From positions 3,267,001 through 3,331,000 of the forward strand of contig CP084619.1 of NCBI GenBank assembly GCA_025917655.1: 64,000 nucleotides of DNA, in the 5' to 3' direction. Within the stretch, counting starts at the first letter, position 1, and each line of letters begins with the position of its first letter. The notes under the pieces were generated by a model. The model saw only the letters and a program-made list of their open reading frames with translations, was not told the DNA's origin and made no database searches. The position numbers and the translations under genes were made by a program. Below are positions 11,820 through 23,466 of this stretch, one piece after another. This DNA comes from Chlorella sorokiniana. Lineage: Eukaryota; Chlorophyta; Trebouxiophyceae; Chlorellales; Chlorellaceae.

Positions 11820-12747
11820 GGTGGCAGGGGCTGTTCTTGGAACGCTTGCTGCGGTACAGGTGCTCACGCCGACGTCGGTGGCAACGATAATCGAGCTGGC
11901 GCTGCTTGCAAATGTCTCTGCCCCTGTCTTCTTCGCCTTGGTAGTTGCTCAGCTAATCGGGCGTTCAAGGCTCTGCATGCTATGCCAAGGAGCGTTTTGT
12001 GGAGAGAGCAAGCGCGGCAGAGTCGGGACCCGCCAGGTCCAGCCCCTGCACACCGCCATAGCGGGCTGCCGGCGCTCGATCTTGCACCTTTGTTGGCCTC
12101 ACCCACCTGTGCACGCTGTTAGGGCTCAACATAGCTCGGTTGGAGGGCAGAGGGGCTCTTTTAGAGCACCATGTTCAACTGGCTTGCTTCTGCAGAGGGG
12201 ACCAGGCAGTTGCAGACCGAGACGTTTCGTTAGAGGGCATATGCGCATGATGCAACCAGAAGGCTCGGTGCCGAGGGTAGGAGCGCGTTCAGAACACTGC
12301 TACCAGGACAGCAGATAGACTTGCCTCGGGCGGCCTGCTATTGTGTCTTGCACAGCGTGAAACAGTGATCGAGAGGTTACCGTGATGGGAATGATCAACA
12401 GGTGAGGGCCCTGGCCCAGCATGCGAAACAGCAGGGCGCCAGGTATATGAGAAGGACGCTCGCGTCACTCATGCATGCACATATCTTCTTGTTCAATTAG
12501 GTTGTTTGCCCCGTTCCTAAGCTGCTTGGTCGCCCTTTGTTTTCGGCGCCGCCGGCACTTCACGCGCCCTCACGCCCTTTGGGTAGTCTGCTCGCTTGGC
12601 TGTAAGCAAAGCAGCAGCGGTATTCGGCTGCTGCACACTTGGGGCGGCCGAGCGTGACGGCTGGCAGCTGGCGGCGACTCCTTGACTGCGCGGCGGCGCC
12701 CGTCTAAGCAGGTTCTGAGTGTTGGGCTGAGGGCACCCAGCACAGGC
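11820..12747. promoter_or_regulatory. Divergent promoter region of GTPBP1-like and RRP3 genes
   Basis: About 930 bases between two start codons facing apart. A TATA-like patch (TATATGA) lies at 12444-12450, about 300 bases before the helicase start. I see no gene in it. Confidence 0.4.
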
Positions 12748-15022
12748 ATGGCGCCCACAAGCAAGGGGCTCAGCGAGGAAGAGGCAGCCAAGGCGGTGGC
12801 GGCGTTTGAGAAGATTGGCGTGTGCACGCAGCTTGCCGAGTCGGCGGCGGCGCTGGGATGGAAAAGCCCCTCCAGCATCCAGGAGCAGGCGGTGCCGCTC
12901 GTGCTGCAAGGTGGGCTGCGTGTGCCATCCAGAACAGCTGCCATGGTTGAAGCCGGCATTGGTGCTGTCTGCCAGCTGCATCACCAGCTGCAGTACAGAC
13001 CAGGAGTTGCCGGGCTGTGGCGCCTCCGCAGGCAAGGACGTGATTGGGCTGGCGCAGACAGGCAGCGGCAAGACAGGCGCCTTTGCGCTGCCCATCCTGC
13101 AGCAGCTGCTGGACAAGCCGCAGGCGTTGTTTGCGCTGGTGCTGAGCCCCACGCGAGAGCTGGCCATCCAGATTGCGGAGCAGTTTGAGGCGCTGGGGGC
13201 GGGCATTGGCGTCAAGTGCGCCGTGCTGGTGGGCGGCATAGACATGATGGCGCAGGTGGGCAGGCCCCTTGTGTGGCACGGGATCGCTTGTGCTTGCAGC
13301 GTAGCGCTCTACATCTCTTCCTACACAGCAGCGGCCGGGCCAGCGCCGCGCCGTGCGCCCTGCCCCTTCCTGCGCTGCCCTGCCAGCCTCGACCTCGCCC
13401 GCCCCCCGCCTCTTGCCCCTCCAACCGGCGCAGGCCATCTCGCTGGCCAAGCGGCCGCACGTGGTGGTGGGCACCCCTGGGCGGGTGGTGGACCACCTGT
13501 CCAACACCAAGGGCTTCAGCCTCAAGGCGCTCAGGCACCTGGTGCTGGACGAGGCAGACCGCCTGCTCAACATGGACTTTGAGCAGGAGATCGACCAGAT
13601 CCTGAAGGTCATACCCAAGGTGAGCAGAGGCGGCGCGGGCGGTGCAGGCAAGGGGGCACAGCAGCAGGAGGAGGCACGGCTGGGCAGATTTGGGCGGGAC
13701 CGCCCTGGCAAGCTGGCTGGGGCGAAACCTGTCAGCGTCCTCGGCACTGGGCCACGCGGCAGGCTGGCCGCCGACTGCTCCCCCTGCGCCTGCCCATGCC
13801 CCCTCCCTCCCAGGAGCGGCGCACCCAGCTGTTCAGCGCCACCATGACCAGCAAGGTGGCCAAGCTGCAGCGCGCGTGCCTGCGCGACCCCGCCAAGGTG
13901 GAGGTGGCCAGCAAGTACAGCACGGTGGAGACGCTGCGCCAGCAGTACATGTTTGTGCCCGCCAAGCACAAGGACTGCTACCTCACCTTCCTGCTCACCG
14001 GTGGGTGCCGCCGACGGCAGCCGGGGCCACCTTGTGGGGGCCACGGCTCGGGGCAGTCTGTGCGTGGTGAGGTGGTGGTGGTGTGGCCAGGTGACAGAGC
14101 CCCGCAGCAGCAGGATGGGTCCGCCTGCATACCTTCCACAACCAATGCGCCCTGTGCGGCCTCCCCCGGCAGAGCTGTCGGGCGCCACCTCCATCATCTT
14201 CACCCGCACCTGCGACTCCACCCGCAAGATCGCCCTCACCCTGCGCAACCTGGGCTTTGGCGCGGTGCCCATCCACGGCCAGATGAGCCAGCCCAAGCGC
14301 CTCGCTGCGCTCAACAAGTTCAAGGCGAGGCGGGGCAGGGGGAGCGGGGCGTTCGGAGAGGCCGGGGGAGGCAGCACACCAGGCATCGCTGCAGTGCCCC
14401 TGTCTGAGGGATCCATGGCGCCCAAGGCGAGGCTGAGCAGTGTGGTGCGCCCCCACCACACACCCGCGCAGGCTGGCGAGCGCAGCATCCTGATTGCCAC
14501 CGACGTGGCCTCCCGCGGCCTGGACATCCCCTCGGTGGACGTGGTGGTCAACTACGACGTCCCCACCAACTCCAAGGACTATGTGCACCGCGTGGGGCGC
14601 ACCGCGCGTGCGGGGCGCTCGGGGCGCTCAGTCACCGTCGTCACGCAGTGAGTCTGGGGAGGGGGCTGCCCGGCCGCGCATGTGGCGCCTGCTCTCCGCC
14701 CTGCTGCTTGCCCCTCGGACCACTGCGGCTGCTGCAGCCTCGCACCCCGCTCAAGCGCCCCGCGTGCCCGCCCCCCCGCCGCAGGTACGACGTGGAGCTG
14801 TTCCAGAAGATAGAGGCGCTGATTGGGCTGCGCATGGAGCAGTACCCCGCGGAGCAGGAGGCGGTGCTGGTGCTGCTGGAGCGGGTGGCCGACGCGCAGC
14901 GCATCGCCACCATGCAGATGAAGGAGAGCGACAAGGGGAAGAAGGGCAAGCGCAAGGGCGGCGGCGGCAACGACGACGGCCACCACGCGGGCATGATGGG
15001 CGGCGGCAAGAAGCGCAGGTAG
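12748..15022 (+). CDS. RRP3: DEAD-box rRNA-processing RNA helicase RRP3/DDX47 (plant RH10)
   Basis: ATP-dependent RNA helicase of the nucleolus, needed for early pre-18S rRNA processing in the small-subunit processome. Seven exons starting from the ATG at 12748; the first ends at 12910 and the second starts at 13032. All signature motifs are present in order: the Q-motif region SSIQEQAVP, motif I AQTGSGKT, Ia PTRELA, Ib [38 protein letters not shown] and [13 protein letters not shown]. The segment [20 protein letters not shown] is characteristic of the RRP3/DDX47 group. The C-terminus is a basic Lys/Gly tail ending in KKRR before TAG at 15020. Length (about 460 residues) fits the family. No frame slip was noticed, unlike in most neighbours. 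Confidence 0.95.
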
Positions 15023-15667
15023 CGGCCGGGCTGGGTTTCACTCACCGTGGCCATGTTTCCCCCTGCTTCATGCTCAACTCCTCTGCTTTAACTTGTGATG
15101 TCTCCGGGTATCATCCCATGTGCTGGGGCAAACTTCCTGCACTGATCTCGTCGGGTGGCCCCTCTCTGGCCGCCGCTTTGCACGACATGTTAGGGTTGGC
15201 CTGTAAGCCAGCTGCTGCCGCTCTGCGTCGGTGTTGGTCGTCGACCTGGGTTCCAACATTGGTCGAAAGCATTCAGGGACCGCCAGATTTGCGGTTCGCT
15301 GGTCGACTGGGGACCAAGCCTGAAAGCAAGAGCGGGCTCAGCCGGTCAACGACACCACATGGTGAGCTTGTTTGTGATAAGATGCAGATGTCGCGTATTT
15401 GAACCTGCGGATCTGCGAATGCAGCCGCCAGCTGCGCACCTCTGTGCACCTTGGAACCTGCACTCCTGGCCGGGGGATGTATGCAGAGCGACTCCAGGGT
15501 TGGTGTCGCTGGAAGTATGGATGATGTTGACATGCCAATGCTACGACGCATGATTGCGTCACCGACAGCTCCTGGCCCTGCTGCCAGCCCACGCGGTGTG
15601 CCGAGCCTGTTGCAAGCGATTGGCTTATCATGCTGGCTCGCAGGCTGCGCACACGTCTCTCCCTTCG
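15023..15667. other. Spacer between RRP3 and the APC permease
   Basis: Holds the RRP3 3' UTR and the promoter of the permease. No gene or repeat is seen. Confidence 0.45.
15202..15206 (+). terminator. Likely poly(A) signal TGTAA of RRP3
   Basis: TGTAA about 180 bases after the helicase stop codon. Confidence 0.5.
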
Positions 15668-18595
15668 ATGGCCGAAGAAAGCACCAAGGACACGGCCTCC
15701 GAAATCACCAAGGCTGACGATGAAGCCCTGTTGCGTCAGCTGGGGTGCGCAGGGGCGGGGGAGGGGGGGGGGGTGCAGTCCCAGGCTGGTGGTGCACCCA
15801 GCAGCAGAGATTAGCAGATGCGACTTGATGAAGCGTTGCCCCTGTCACCCCATATTGCCGTGCCCGTGCCGACAGGTACAAGCAGGAGCTGCTGCGCGGC
15901 CTCTCTGGCTTCACCAACTTTGCTGTCAGCCTCTCGGTGGTGTCCGTCCTGACGGGGCTGACAGGTGCGCTGTCATCGCTTGTTGGGCTCTGCCCGACTG
16001 CTGGGCCTTGCCTCCCCTTGCTGCATCAGACCCAAGGCATGCACGCACGCCCGTGGCGCAGGCCTGTATGGCCTGGGCATGACCTACGGCGGCCCTGTGG
16101 CTGTCATCTGGGGCTGGCCCCTCGTCTCCTGCTTCACCCTGACCGTCGCTCTGTCCATGGCCGAGATCTGCTCAGCCTACCCCACCTCTGGAGCGCTCTA
16201 CTTCTGGTCGGCGCGGCTGGCAGGGCCGCGCTGGGCCCCCTGGCCTCCTGGGTCACTGGTGGGTGGGGAGGGCCAGTCAGCACGCGGGCTTGCAGCTCAA
16301 GCCGGGGCTTGCTTCAATGGGCAGCAAAAGCGGTGCAGCTCCCAGCTCATGTGGCCGCCGCCACCCGACAGTGCCCCCCCCAAACTGTCAATACCAGGCT
16401 GGTTCAACTTGCTGGGCCAGGTTGCGGTGACCGCTGGCATTGACTTCACCATGGCTTCCTTCCTGGCCACAATCATCCAGCTGGGCACCGGGGAGCCAAC
16501 AGTGAGCTGCAGCTGCAGCTGCCACGACTGCCAGGCGCCCTTCGCTTCCTGTCAGACGCGCGGGCAGCAAGGCACTGCCGCCAGTGAGCCTGTGCCTCTC
16601 CCCCTCCCTCGCGTCTCGGAGCGCAGGCGAGGGTGCGTGGGTGGCCACCCAGGCGCAGCTGCTGGGCATCTATGGCGGCACCCTGGTGGTGCACGGCCTG
16701 CTCAACACCTTTGGCGTGCGCCTGCTGGCGCTGCTCAACGGCGTGTCGGTGGTGTGGCACGTGCTGGGCACCGTGGCATTCATGATCGCGCTGCTGGCGG
16801 TGGCGCCCAGCCACCAGAGCGCAGCCTACGTCTTCACCTCCTTCAACAAGCCGGGTGCAAAGCTGCTGCTGCCAGGAACTGTCATGGAAATGGTGAAGGA
16901 GTGTGAAGCCCCTGTTTTGGAAGCAAACTGTGCCCTGCGCTGCCCCCTTCCCCCCCCTCCCCAGATGTGGGCATCGCCAGCAGTGGGCTCATCTTCTTGC
17001 TGGGCCTGCTAATGTCCCAGTTCACCCTGACCGGCTACGACGCCAGCGCCCACATGAGCGAGGAGACGGTGTCGGCGGCGCGCAGCGGGCCCCCGCGGCA
17101 TCGTGGGCACCGTGCTCTGCTCCTTCGCAGTGGGCTGGCTCTACCTGCTCAGCCTCACCTTCAGCATCCAGGACCCAGCCAACCTGTTCAGCCCCGACAG
17201 CGTGACGGGCGGCGCCTACGCCAGCGCCCAGGTCATCTGGGACGCCTTTGCCGCACGGTGGGCGAGGGTGGAGCTAGGTTGGGTGGGCTGGCTGGCCGGC
17301 GCGCGCGTGCCTTGCCTCCGGTTGCCTGCCCGGGGGCTCATGGAGTCACGGTCCGCTCCCGCACACGCGCAGGTACGGCAGCGGCAAGTCCAGCATCGCG
17401 CTCATGATCGTGCCGCTGATGGGCCAGGTGGGCGGCGGTGGGGGCGCCCTGCGAGGCAGCGCCCGCCTCCACGCCTGCCTCGCTTGGTGCCCACGATGGT
17501 CGCTTGCCTGGCCCCGCAGTTCTTCTGTGGCTTGGCCTCTGTGACGTCGAACAGCCGCATGCTGTACGCCTTCTCGCGGGACGGCGCCGTGCCCGGCCAC
17601 CGCCTCTGGCACCGCATCAACCCGCGCACCCAGACCCCGTCAACGCCGTCTGGCTCTGCGTCGTCTGCTCCTTCCTGCTGGGGCTGCCGGTGCTCAACAG
17701 CACCACAGTGTGAGTGCACGGAGGCAGGGCGTGTGCTGCCGGGTGTGTGCACGTTTCGAGGTGTTGAGGGGGATGACCGAGGGAGTCTCGTGCTGCGCAC
17801 CACTTCCACGCCCACCCCAGCGGCCTGCGACGCGACCCACCGCTCCCGCCTGCCAGCCGGTCACCCCAGCACCCCTCCCTCCTCACTGCTCCTGCAGCTT
17901 CACTGCCGTCACGTCCATCGCCACCATCGGCCTGTACATCAGCTACGTGATTCCCGTGCTCCTGCGCTGCACCGTGGCGCGCCGCACCTTCCGGCCAGGC
18001 CCCTTCAGCCTGGGCCGCCTGTCCATCCCCGTCGGCTGCGTCGCCATACTCTGGGTCGCCTTCATCACGATTCTGTTCGTGTTGCCCACAGGTAGGGCGG
18101 GGAGGCTGTTCCCTGGGCCGACTGTGAGGATGCGGCGTGCAGGGGCTCACTGCCGGGCTCTCGCGCTGAGCCTGGCACGGGTGCCTGCTGCCCTTCCCTC
18201 ACCTTACCTTACCTTTACTCTCCCCTCCCTCCCCCAGTCTACCCCGTGGACAAGGAGAACCTGAACTACGCCGGGGTGGCGGTGGGCATCGTGCTCGTCT
18301 TCTCCCTGGGCTGGTGGCTGCTGCCCTTCGGCCTGGGCGCCCGCACCTGGTTCAGGGGCCCAGTGTCGCAGGTAGAGCGCCGGGGCAGGCCCCCAGCTGG
18401 CGGCCCGCCCGGCGAGGGCAGCTCTGCCTTGCTGCCTCGCCCACTGCGCGTCTGGACTGACGGCCCCTTGCCGCCGCTGCGCAGGTGGAGGGCGAGGGGC
18501 CGCTGGGCGACGACAGCGCCCACCTGGCCAGCAGGGTGGAGCAGGGGGACGGCTTCCTGACGGTGCTGGGCAAAACGCACCCGGTGGTGGCCTGA
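15668..18595 (+). CDS. APC-superfamily amino acid permease (BAT1/GABA-permease-like)
   Basis: Twelve-helix amino acid permease of the plant BAT1/fungal GABA permease branch, probably moving amino acids or GABA; substrate not shown by sequence. The ATG at 15668 gives MAEESTKDTASEITKADDEA, then YKQELLRGLSGFTNFAVSLS, a family start. Further marks are GLGMTYGGPVAVIWGWPLVS, AEICSAYPTSGALYFWSARL, LTGYDASAHMSEETVSAARS, ASVTSNSRMLYAFSRDGAVP and SIATIGLYISYVIPVLLRC. About nine exons; stop TGA at 18593. Two frame slips sit in C runs. At 17090-17094 the run is either one C too long or two bases short in the segment that should read GPRGIVGTVLCSF. At 17635-17638 one C is missing before VNAVWLCVVCSFLLG. 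Family assignment is secure. Confidence 0.9.
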
Positions 18596-19054
18596 GCTGC
18601 GGACCAACCTGCACCCTGCACACACCTGTACTGCCATCAGCCCCTTGCCGCCACGCCTATTCGCGCTGGCCTGCATCCTCGGTTCGCTGCCCAAGGGAAC
18701 CACATGCACCGTCCGCTCGCAGCCCGGTTCTGCGTGGCCCTGGCCCTTCAGCGCTGCCAAACACCTGCAGCGCCGCCGCGGGCCCTTTGCATGTGTGAAG
18801 AGCTGCTCCCAGCTCATGCACCTGTACCCTAACTCAACTGCACTTGTAGCTACCAAACTCAACACCAACAGCTGGCGCGCTGCGTGCGCTGGGTGACCCT
18901 CCCCTTGCATTTCATGACCGCAAACCGACACCATTCTTCTGTACCCTACTTCTTCGCTCCTTGTTGTAACCTCCCCTGCATTTCTGGCTGCCCGGCTGCC
19001 AAGGAGCACCCTTCCTGCCGACGGGTGACAGCAAAAGTGCGGTCGCATGCCGTG
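18596..19054. other. Convergent 3' regions of the permease and the GBP gene
   Basis: Tail-to-tail spacer of about 460 bases with only 3' UTR sequence visible. Confidence 0.5.
18965..18969 (+). terminator. Likely poly(A) signal TGTAA of the APC permease
   Basis: TGTAA about 370 bases beyond the permease stop codon, the only copy on this strand that I noticed in the spacer. Confidence 0.5.
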
Positions 19055-22000
19055 TCACACATCTAGGTCTCTGTCCAACCCAGTTGCCAGCCGCTGCTTG
19101 GCTGCCGACCCTCTAAGCTTGCGGCGTCGCCACCACGCCTGCGCCTGCGGCAGCCACCACCGCCGCGTCAGCGTGGCAGCGAAGCCCAGCACCAGCAGGG
19201 GCACCCCAACCTTCTCCAGGTCCATCACTGCGTTGCCAGCCGGGGGTGGACAGACAGCGGGGAGTTGAAGCGCGGGCAGCGGCTCAAGCTGGGGCGCCGA
19301 TGCCATGCTCTAGCAGCAGAGCAAGGCACAGCGGGCTGGGCAGTGTCGGCCGCCGCCATCCCTGCACCCGGCCAATCCTTAATTTCCACTGCTGTCCCTG
19401 CACCCGGCAGGCCACGCCCTGCCCCTGCCCGCCGCCACACACCTGGGTTGTACACCACAGCCTCCCACGCCCGCACCAGCAGCTGCCACCAGGCCTTGTC
19501 GTACATGGAGGCCTCGCCCAGGAAGGTGCGGGGGTAGACCTTAAGGAAGGGGGGAGGGCAGCAGGCATGGGGTGCCGGGTGGGCTCCTTGCTGCAGGCAG
19601 GTGAGGTGGGCCGTCCGGGGGCAGTGTCCCCGCGTGGGCTGTAGCGCCACTGGCCGCCCCCTCCCCCTCAGCCTCTGCGTTCCCCACCTGCAGGAAGACG
19701 AAGGCCAGCCAGCCCGCGGTCTCGGCCAGCTGCACGCGCACCACAAAGCGGAAGGCCAGGATGGCGACCAGGCTGCAAGACCGGGGGGGCGGTGTGTGCT
19801 GTGTCTGCGGGCGGGGTGTAGGTACGCCACGCATACGAACTGCACACCGATTAGTGCATGCATGATTTGCGTCGGCAAGGTGCAGCAGCAAGGAACGGTG
19901 CGGCTGAAGGCAGGTTGGGGGTGAGGGCGCGGCGCTGCCGCCCTGCCCGCCGCCCCAACACGCGCGCACGCGCCTGATGACCACCAGGCCCCCAGCAGCC
20001 GGTCGTTGTAGTCGCGCTCGAAGCGGGCGCTCTCCGCGCCCACGCCTTGGCCAGGCGGTCCAGGTTGTGGGGCAGCGCGGGGCCCACGCACCGCCGCCGG
20101 AACTGCGCGCTGCACCGGTCGTACTGGGCCTGCCCGGGGGGCACGTGGTCAGTGCATGGCAAGGCCAGCAGCGCCCGGCAGCAGACGCCAGAAGTGCAGC
20201 AGTAGAGCCCTGGCGGCGAGGAATGGCTTGCCTGTGCCCCAGCGGCCCACCCACCTTGAAGCGCCCGCTGGAGGGCAGGTGCTGGCGCGCCTCCCGGTCC
20301 AGCACCTCCTCGCACGCCATCTCCGCGCGCTCGCAGGCGGAGGAGGAGGCGTACGTGTTGGCGGTCACGCGGGCGCTGTTTGGGGGGTAGGGGGTGGGTG
20401 TGGGTGTGTGGGGGCCACTCGTGAAGCGGGCAAGTGGTACGAGCTGGCAATAGGGCGTGCACTATTTTTCGTTCGGGCGAAGGGGGCAGGGTCACTTAGG
20501 CAGCAGGCCGACTCCTGGGCGCAGCAGCACGCAGCCAGGGATGTGGGGAGTCATCTGCTGCCGCCCCATCCCCGCGCCGCACCAGCCCGACCTTGCCCCC
20601 ATTCGGGCCCACCTGTGCTCCCGCTCAATGGCCGACTCCAGCGCCTGCCGCAGCCCAGACACGTCGCTGCCAAAGCGCTCGCGCTCAAACCGCGCGGCGG
20701 CGGCTGCCAGCGCCTCGGCATGCGCCGTCTGCAGCCGCTCCTCATCCACAGGCAGCTGCACCTCCTCCACCCTGAGGTGCAGGGGAGGCGGCGGGTGACA
20801 GGCGGTGGCGGGCTGGGTGGTGGCTGCACCAACAACTTGGGCGGACTGCCCGAGCGTGCCCCCGACCGGCCCCTGGCCCCCTTCCCCCTCTGCTCGTGCG
20901 CAGCCGCCCCACCTGCGCACGTAGAGGTCCTTGCAGCCCTGCACCAGCTCCTTGTTGAAGTACTCCACCAGCGAGCCGGCTGCGCGGGTGGCCAGAGGGG
21001 GGCCCCGGAGCTGAGCAGGGCGGGGGGCTGCAGAGAGTGCGCCGCTTCCGCTCCGCAAGCACCGTTTGGCTGCCAGCCAGCGCCCTCGCGGTCAGGGCCC
21101 GGCAACCAGACACGCGTGCCTGCTGTGGTCCAACACGTTGTGCAGCATCCCGCATGCAGAGGTCAAGCCTGCTGCCACCCTTGCGGGCCCCCACCTGTGG
21201 GTATATCCCTGTCGTTCAGCCCCTCCACCACCTGCTGCACCAGGTCAGCCAAGCCGGGCCCGTCCAGCGCACGGCCTTGCACCACCTGCGCAGACGGTGA
21301 GGGAGGGAGAGAATTGGGAGTTAATGGGTGGGGTTGTGGGGTGTGGGTGGGGGCGCGGTTGGCCCGCACTGTACCCACGACGAGCAGCAGGCCAGCAGCT
21401 GCAGGCGCGCTGCCGCAGCTGCCTGGACGGCGGCAGCGGCTGCAGCGGCGCGCCTTGGGCCGGGCCAGGCTGCGTATGAGGCGCTTGAGCCCCTCCCGCT
21501 TGGCCACGTATGCCGGCTCCAACGCGTCGTCCCCCAGCTGGCACAGCCGCGTGCGGTCCAGGTGGGGCTGGGGCAGGCCAACCGCGGTGGAGTTGGCGGC
21601 AATCAGCCGCAGCGACTCCCTGCACCAAGAGGTGTGTGGGGGTAAGGGGGTGAGGGCAGGCATGGCCCGGCCTGCTGATGTGGTCCTTCGAAAGCCCTGT
21701 GCATGCCAAGGACCGGGCATGGGCATGAAAAGTGCCGGCGAACTGAGACCTCGCCACCGCCGCTGGCCCGCGCTTGCATGCAGCCCCCTTATCCCCTTGC
21801 CTGATGCGGTTCAGCTGAGCGATGCCCGGGTCTGCGTGCGGGTTGGGCACCAGCTGCAGCGCGTCGCGCAGCGTCTGCTCCAGCGACGCTCCCTGCAGGA
21901 AGTCGCGCTGGATGAGCCACACCATGTGGCCCGGCTGGATGGGCAGCGCGCCAGGGTCGCCGCCGCCGCTGCTGCTGCCGTCCGAGGCCTGGCGGCCGCC

Positions 22001-23165
22001 GCTGCTGGCGTCGGCCCCGGGCAAGAAGAAAGCGCGGGACAGCTCCACAGCAAAGGAGAGCTTCTCCAGGTCCGACTCTCGGATCGTCTCGGGCAGGTTG
22101 TACACCAGCACCTGGCGGCGGTGAAGCGGGGGGTATCAGCAGCGCCCGGTGCCGTGACCCAGCCGCAGCGACTGGTCTGCTTCCGCGTCGCTGGGCCCCT
22201 GCTACAGACCACAGCAGCAGCAGCGGCTGCGGGGTGCCAGGGCCAGGCCCAGACGCCGCGGCCCACCTGGCTGAGCAGCGCCGACACCGCAAAGATGCGA
22301 TCGTCGTACACATCCGCCTTGCCGGTGCTCTCAAACCCCTCAGTGTCAATGAAGAGCAGCTGCGGGGGGTGGGAGAGGGGAGGGGAAGGGTCCTATGTGG
22401 CCGTGCAGCTGTGTGGGCAGGGCACAGCGGAGCGGAGCGGGCGCCGCCGTGGCAGCGCCAGGCGAGCTGGCGGGCCACGGCCGCACGTTTGTGGTGCTGC
22501 CGTCGGGCAGCTGCACCGGGACCGGCTCGCCCCAAATCCAGATGCCCTTGGTCTGGGTGAGGCGCGTGTGGCCCACACCGAAACCCTGGTCTGCAAGGCG
22601 CGGGCAGGCAGCAGCAAGGTGAGCACGGCACACCTGAACAGCGCCTGCCTGTTCTGGCAGAAGACGCAGGCTGAGAGCTGGGCAGCAACAGCGGCGTGCT
22701 GGAGGGAGGCCGTCGGGCGCACCCACCGCACGGCACGCCCATCAGCTGGTTGAGGGTGAAGCTTTTGCCTGAGCGGTACGGCCCGATCACGGCCACCGGG
22801 CACACGGTGCCCTTGATGCTGCGCAGCAGGTCCAGCCCCTCCTGCGCCACCTCCAGCTTGGAGTGGTCGCTCATGGGCTGGACAATGGCAAACCTGCGAG
22901 GGGCGCACCGGTGCAGGGGTGCTGCCATCATTCGAAAGGAACTTTGGGACCATCAATGCCATCAGAGACAGTGTAGACACTTTGAATTGCCGCAGACGTG
23001 GGGTGCTGTAAGTCGTCAGGGCGCCAGGCGCAAGTACCCAGCAGCAGCGGCGGGGCAGCACGGCACTCACGGATGGGTTGCTGGGGCCTCTGTGTCGACA
23101 GCTGTCACCACATTCAGGGCCAGCAGCATGAATGCAGCGGCCCCCAGCCGCGAGGGCGCCCTCAT
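19055..23165 (-). CDS. Guanylate-binding-protein family GTPase with signal peptide and membrane helices
   Basis: A large dynamin-like GTPase of the GBP family. About 14 exons. The first, from the ATG at 23165, encodes MRAPSRLGAAAFMLLALNVV followed by TAVDTEAPATHP, a good signal peptide. The next begins FAIVQPMSDHSKLEVAQEGL. GTPase marks: G1 VIGPYRSGKSFTLNQLMG, the G2 region TQTKGIWIWGEP, G3 LLFIDTEGFEST and the GBP-type G4 region HMVWLIQRDF. The helical part follows (NKELVQGCKDLYVR; EREARFERDYNDRLLGAWW-like text split by a frame slip). Two hydrophobic stretches come late: LVAILAFRFVVRVQLAETAG and near the end VGVPLLVLGFAATLTRRWW, followed by a basic tail to TGA at 19057. Plant GBP-like proteins with signal peptides are known. 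The leader would place the GTPase in the lumen, or the protein may simply be ER-anchored; the topology is unresolved. Confidence 0.87.
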
Positions 23166-23466
23166 CGCGGCCCAGCCCTCGAGGCGCCGTTTGTGTTCTC
23201 AGGATGACTGTCGATATTCGATGACTTCCTTCCTGCCAAAATGCTGCTCGCTCGCGACTACAGCTCGCCTCCGATCACAATACAAGGACTGCGTGTAGCC
23301 CTGAGAAGTTCTGTGTAACGTTGTAATCGACAAAGCTGTTCAAGAAGCGCATGCGTGCAGGGGGGACCTGATGTTGTGCCCAGAGACGCTGGCACTTAGC
23401 CAGCAAGATGTACCGCCACCCCGCCCGCGGTGTGGGCTCACAGTGCCCGGCGAACGTTCCTGTGGC
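23166..23466. other. Spacer between GBP and an unrecognised gene
   Basis: About 300 bases holding the GBP promoter and the 3' end of the next minus-strand gene. Nothing else is seen. Confidence 0.4.

Noticed and set aside
12770-14551. A 593-codon open frame on the minus strand
   Set aside because: Antisense to RRP3, which carries every DEAD-box motif on the plus strand.
20156-22753. An 865-codon open frame on the plus strand
   Set aside because: Antisense to the GBP gene, whose exons show conserved GTPase motifs on the minus strand; the frame itself has no recognisable domain.
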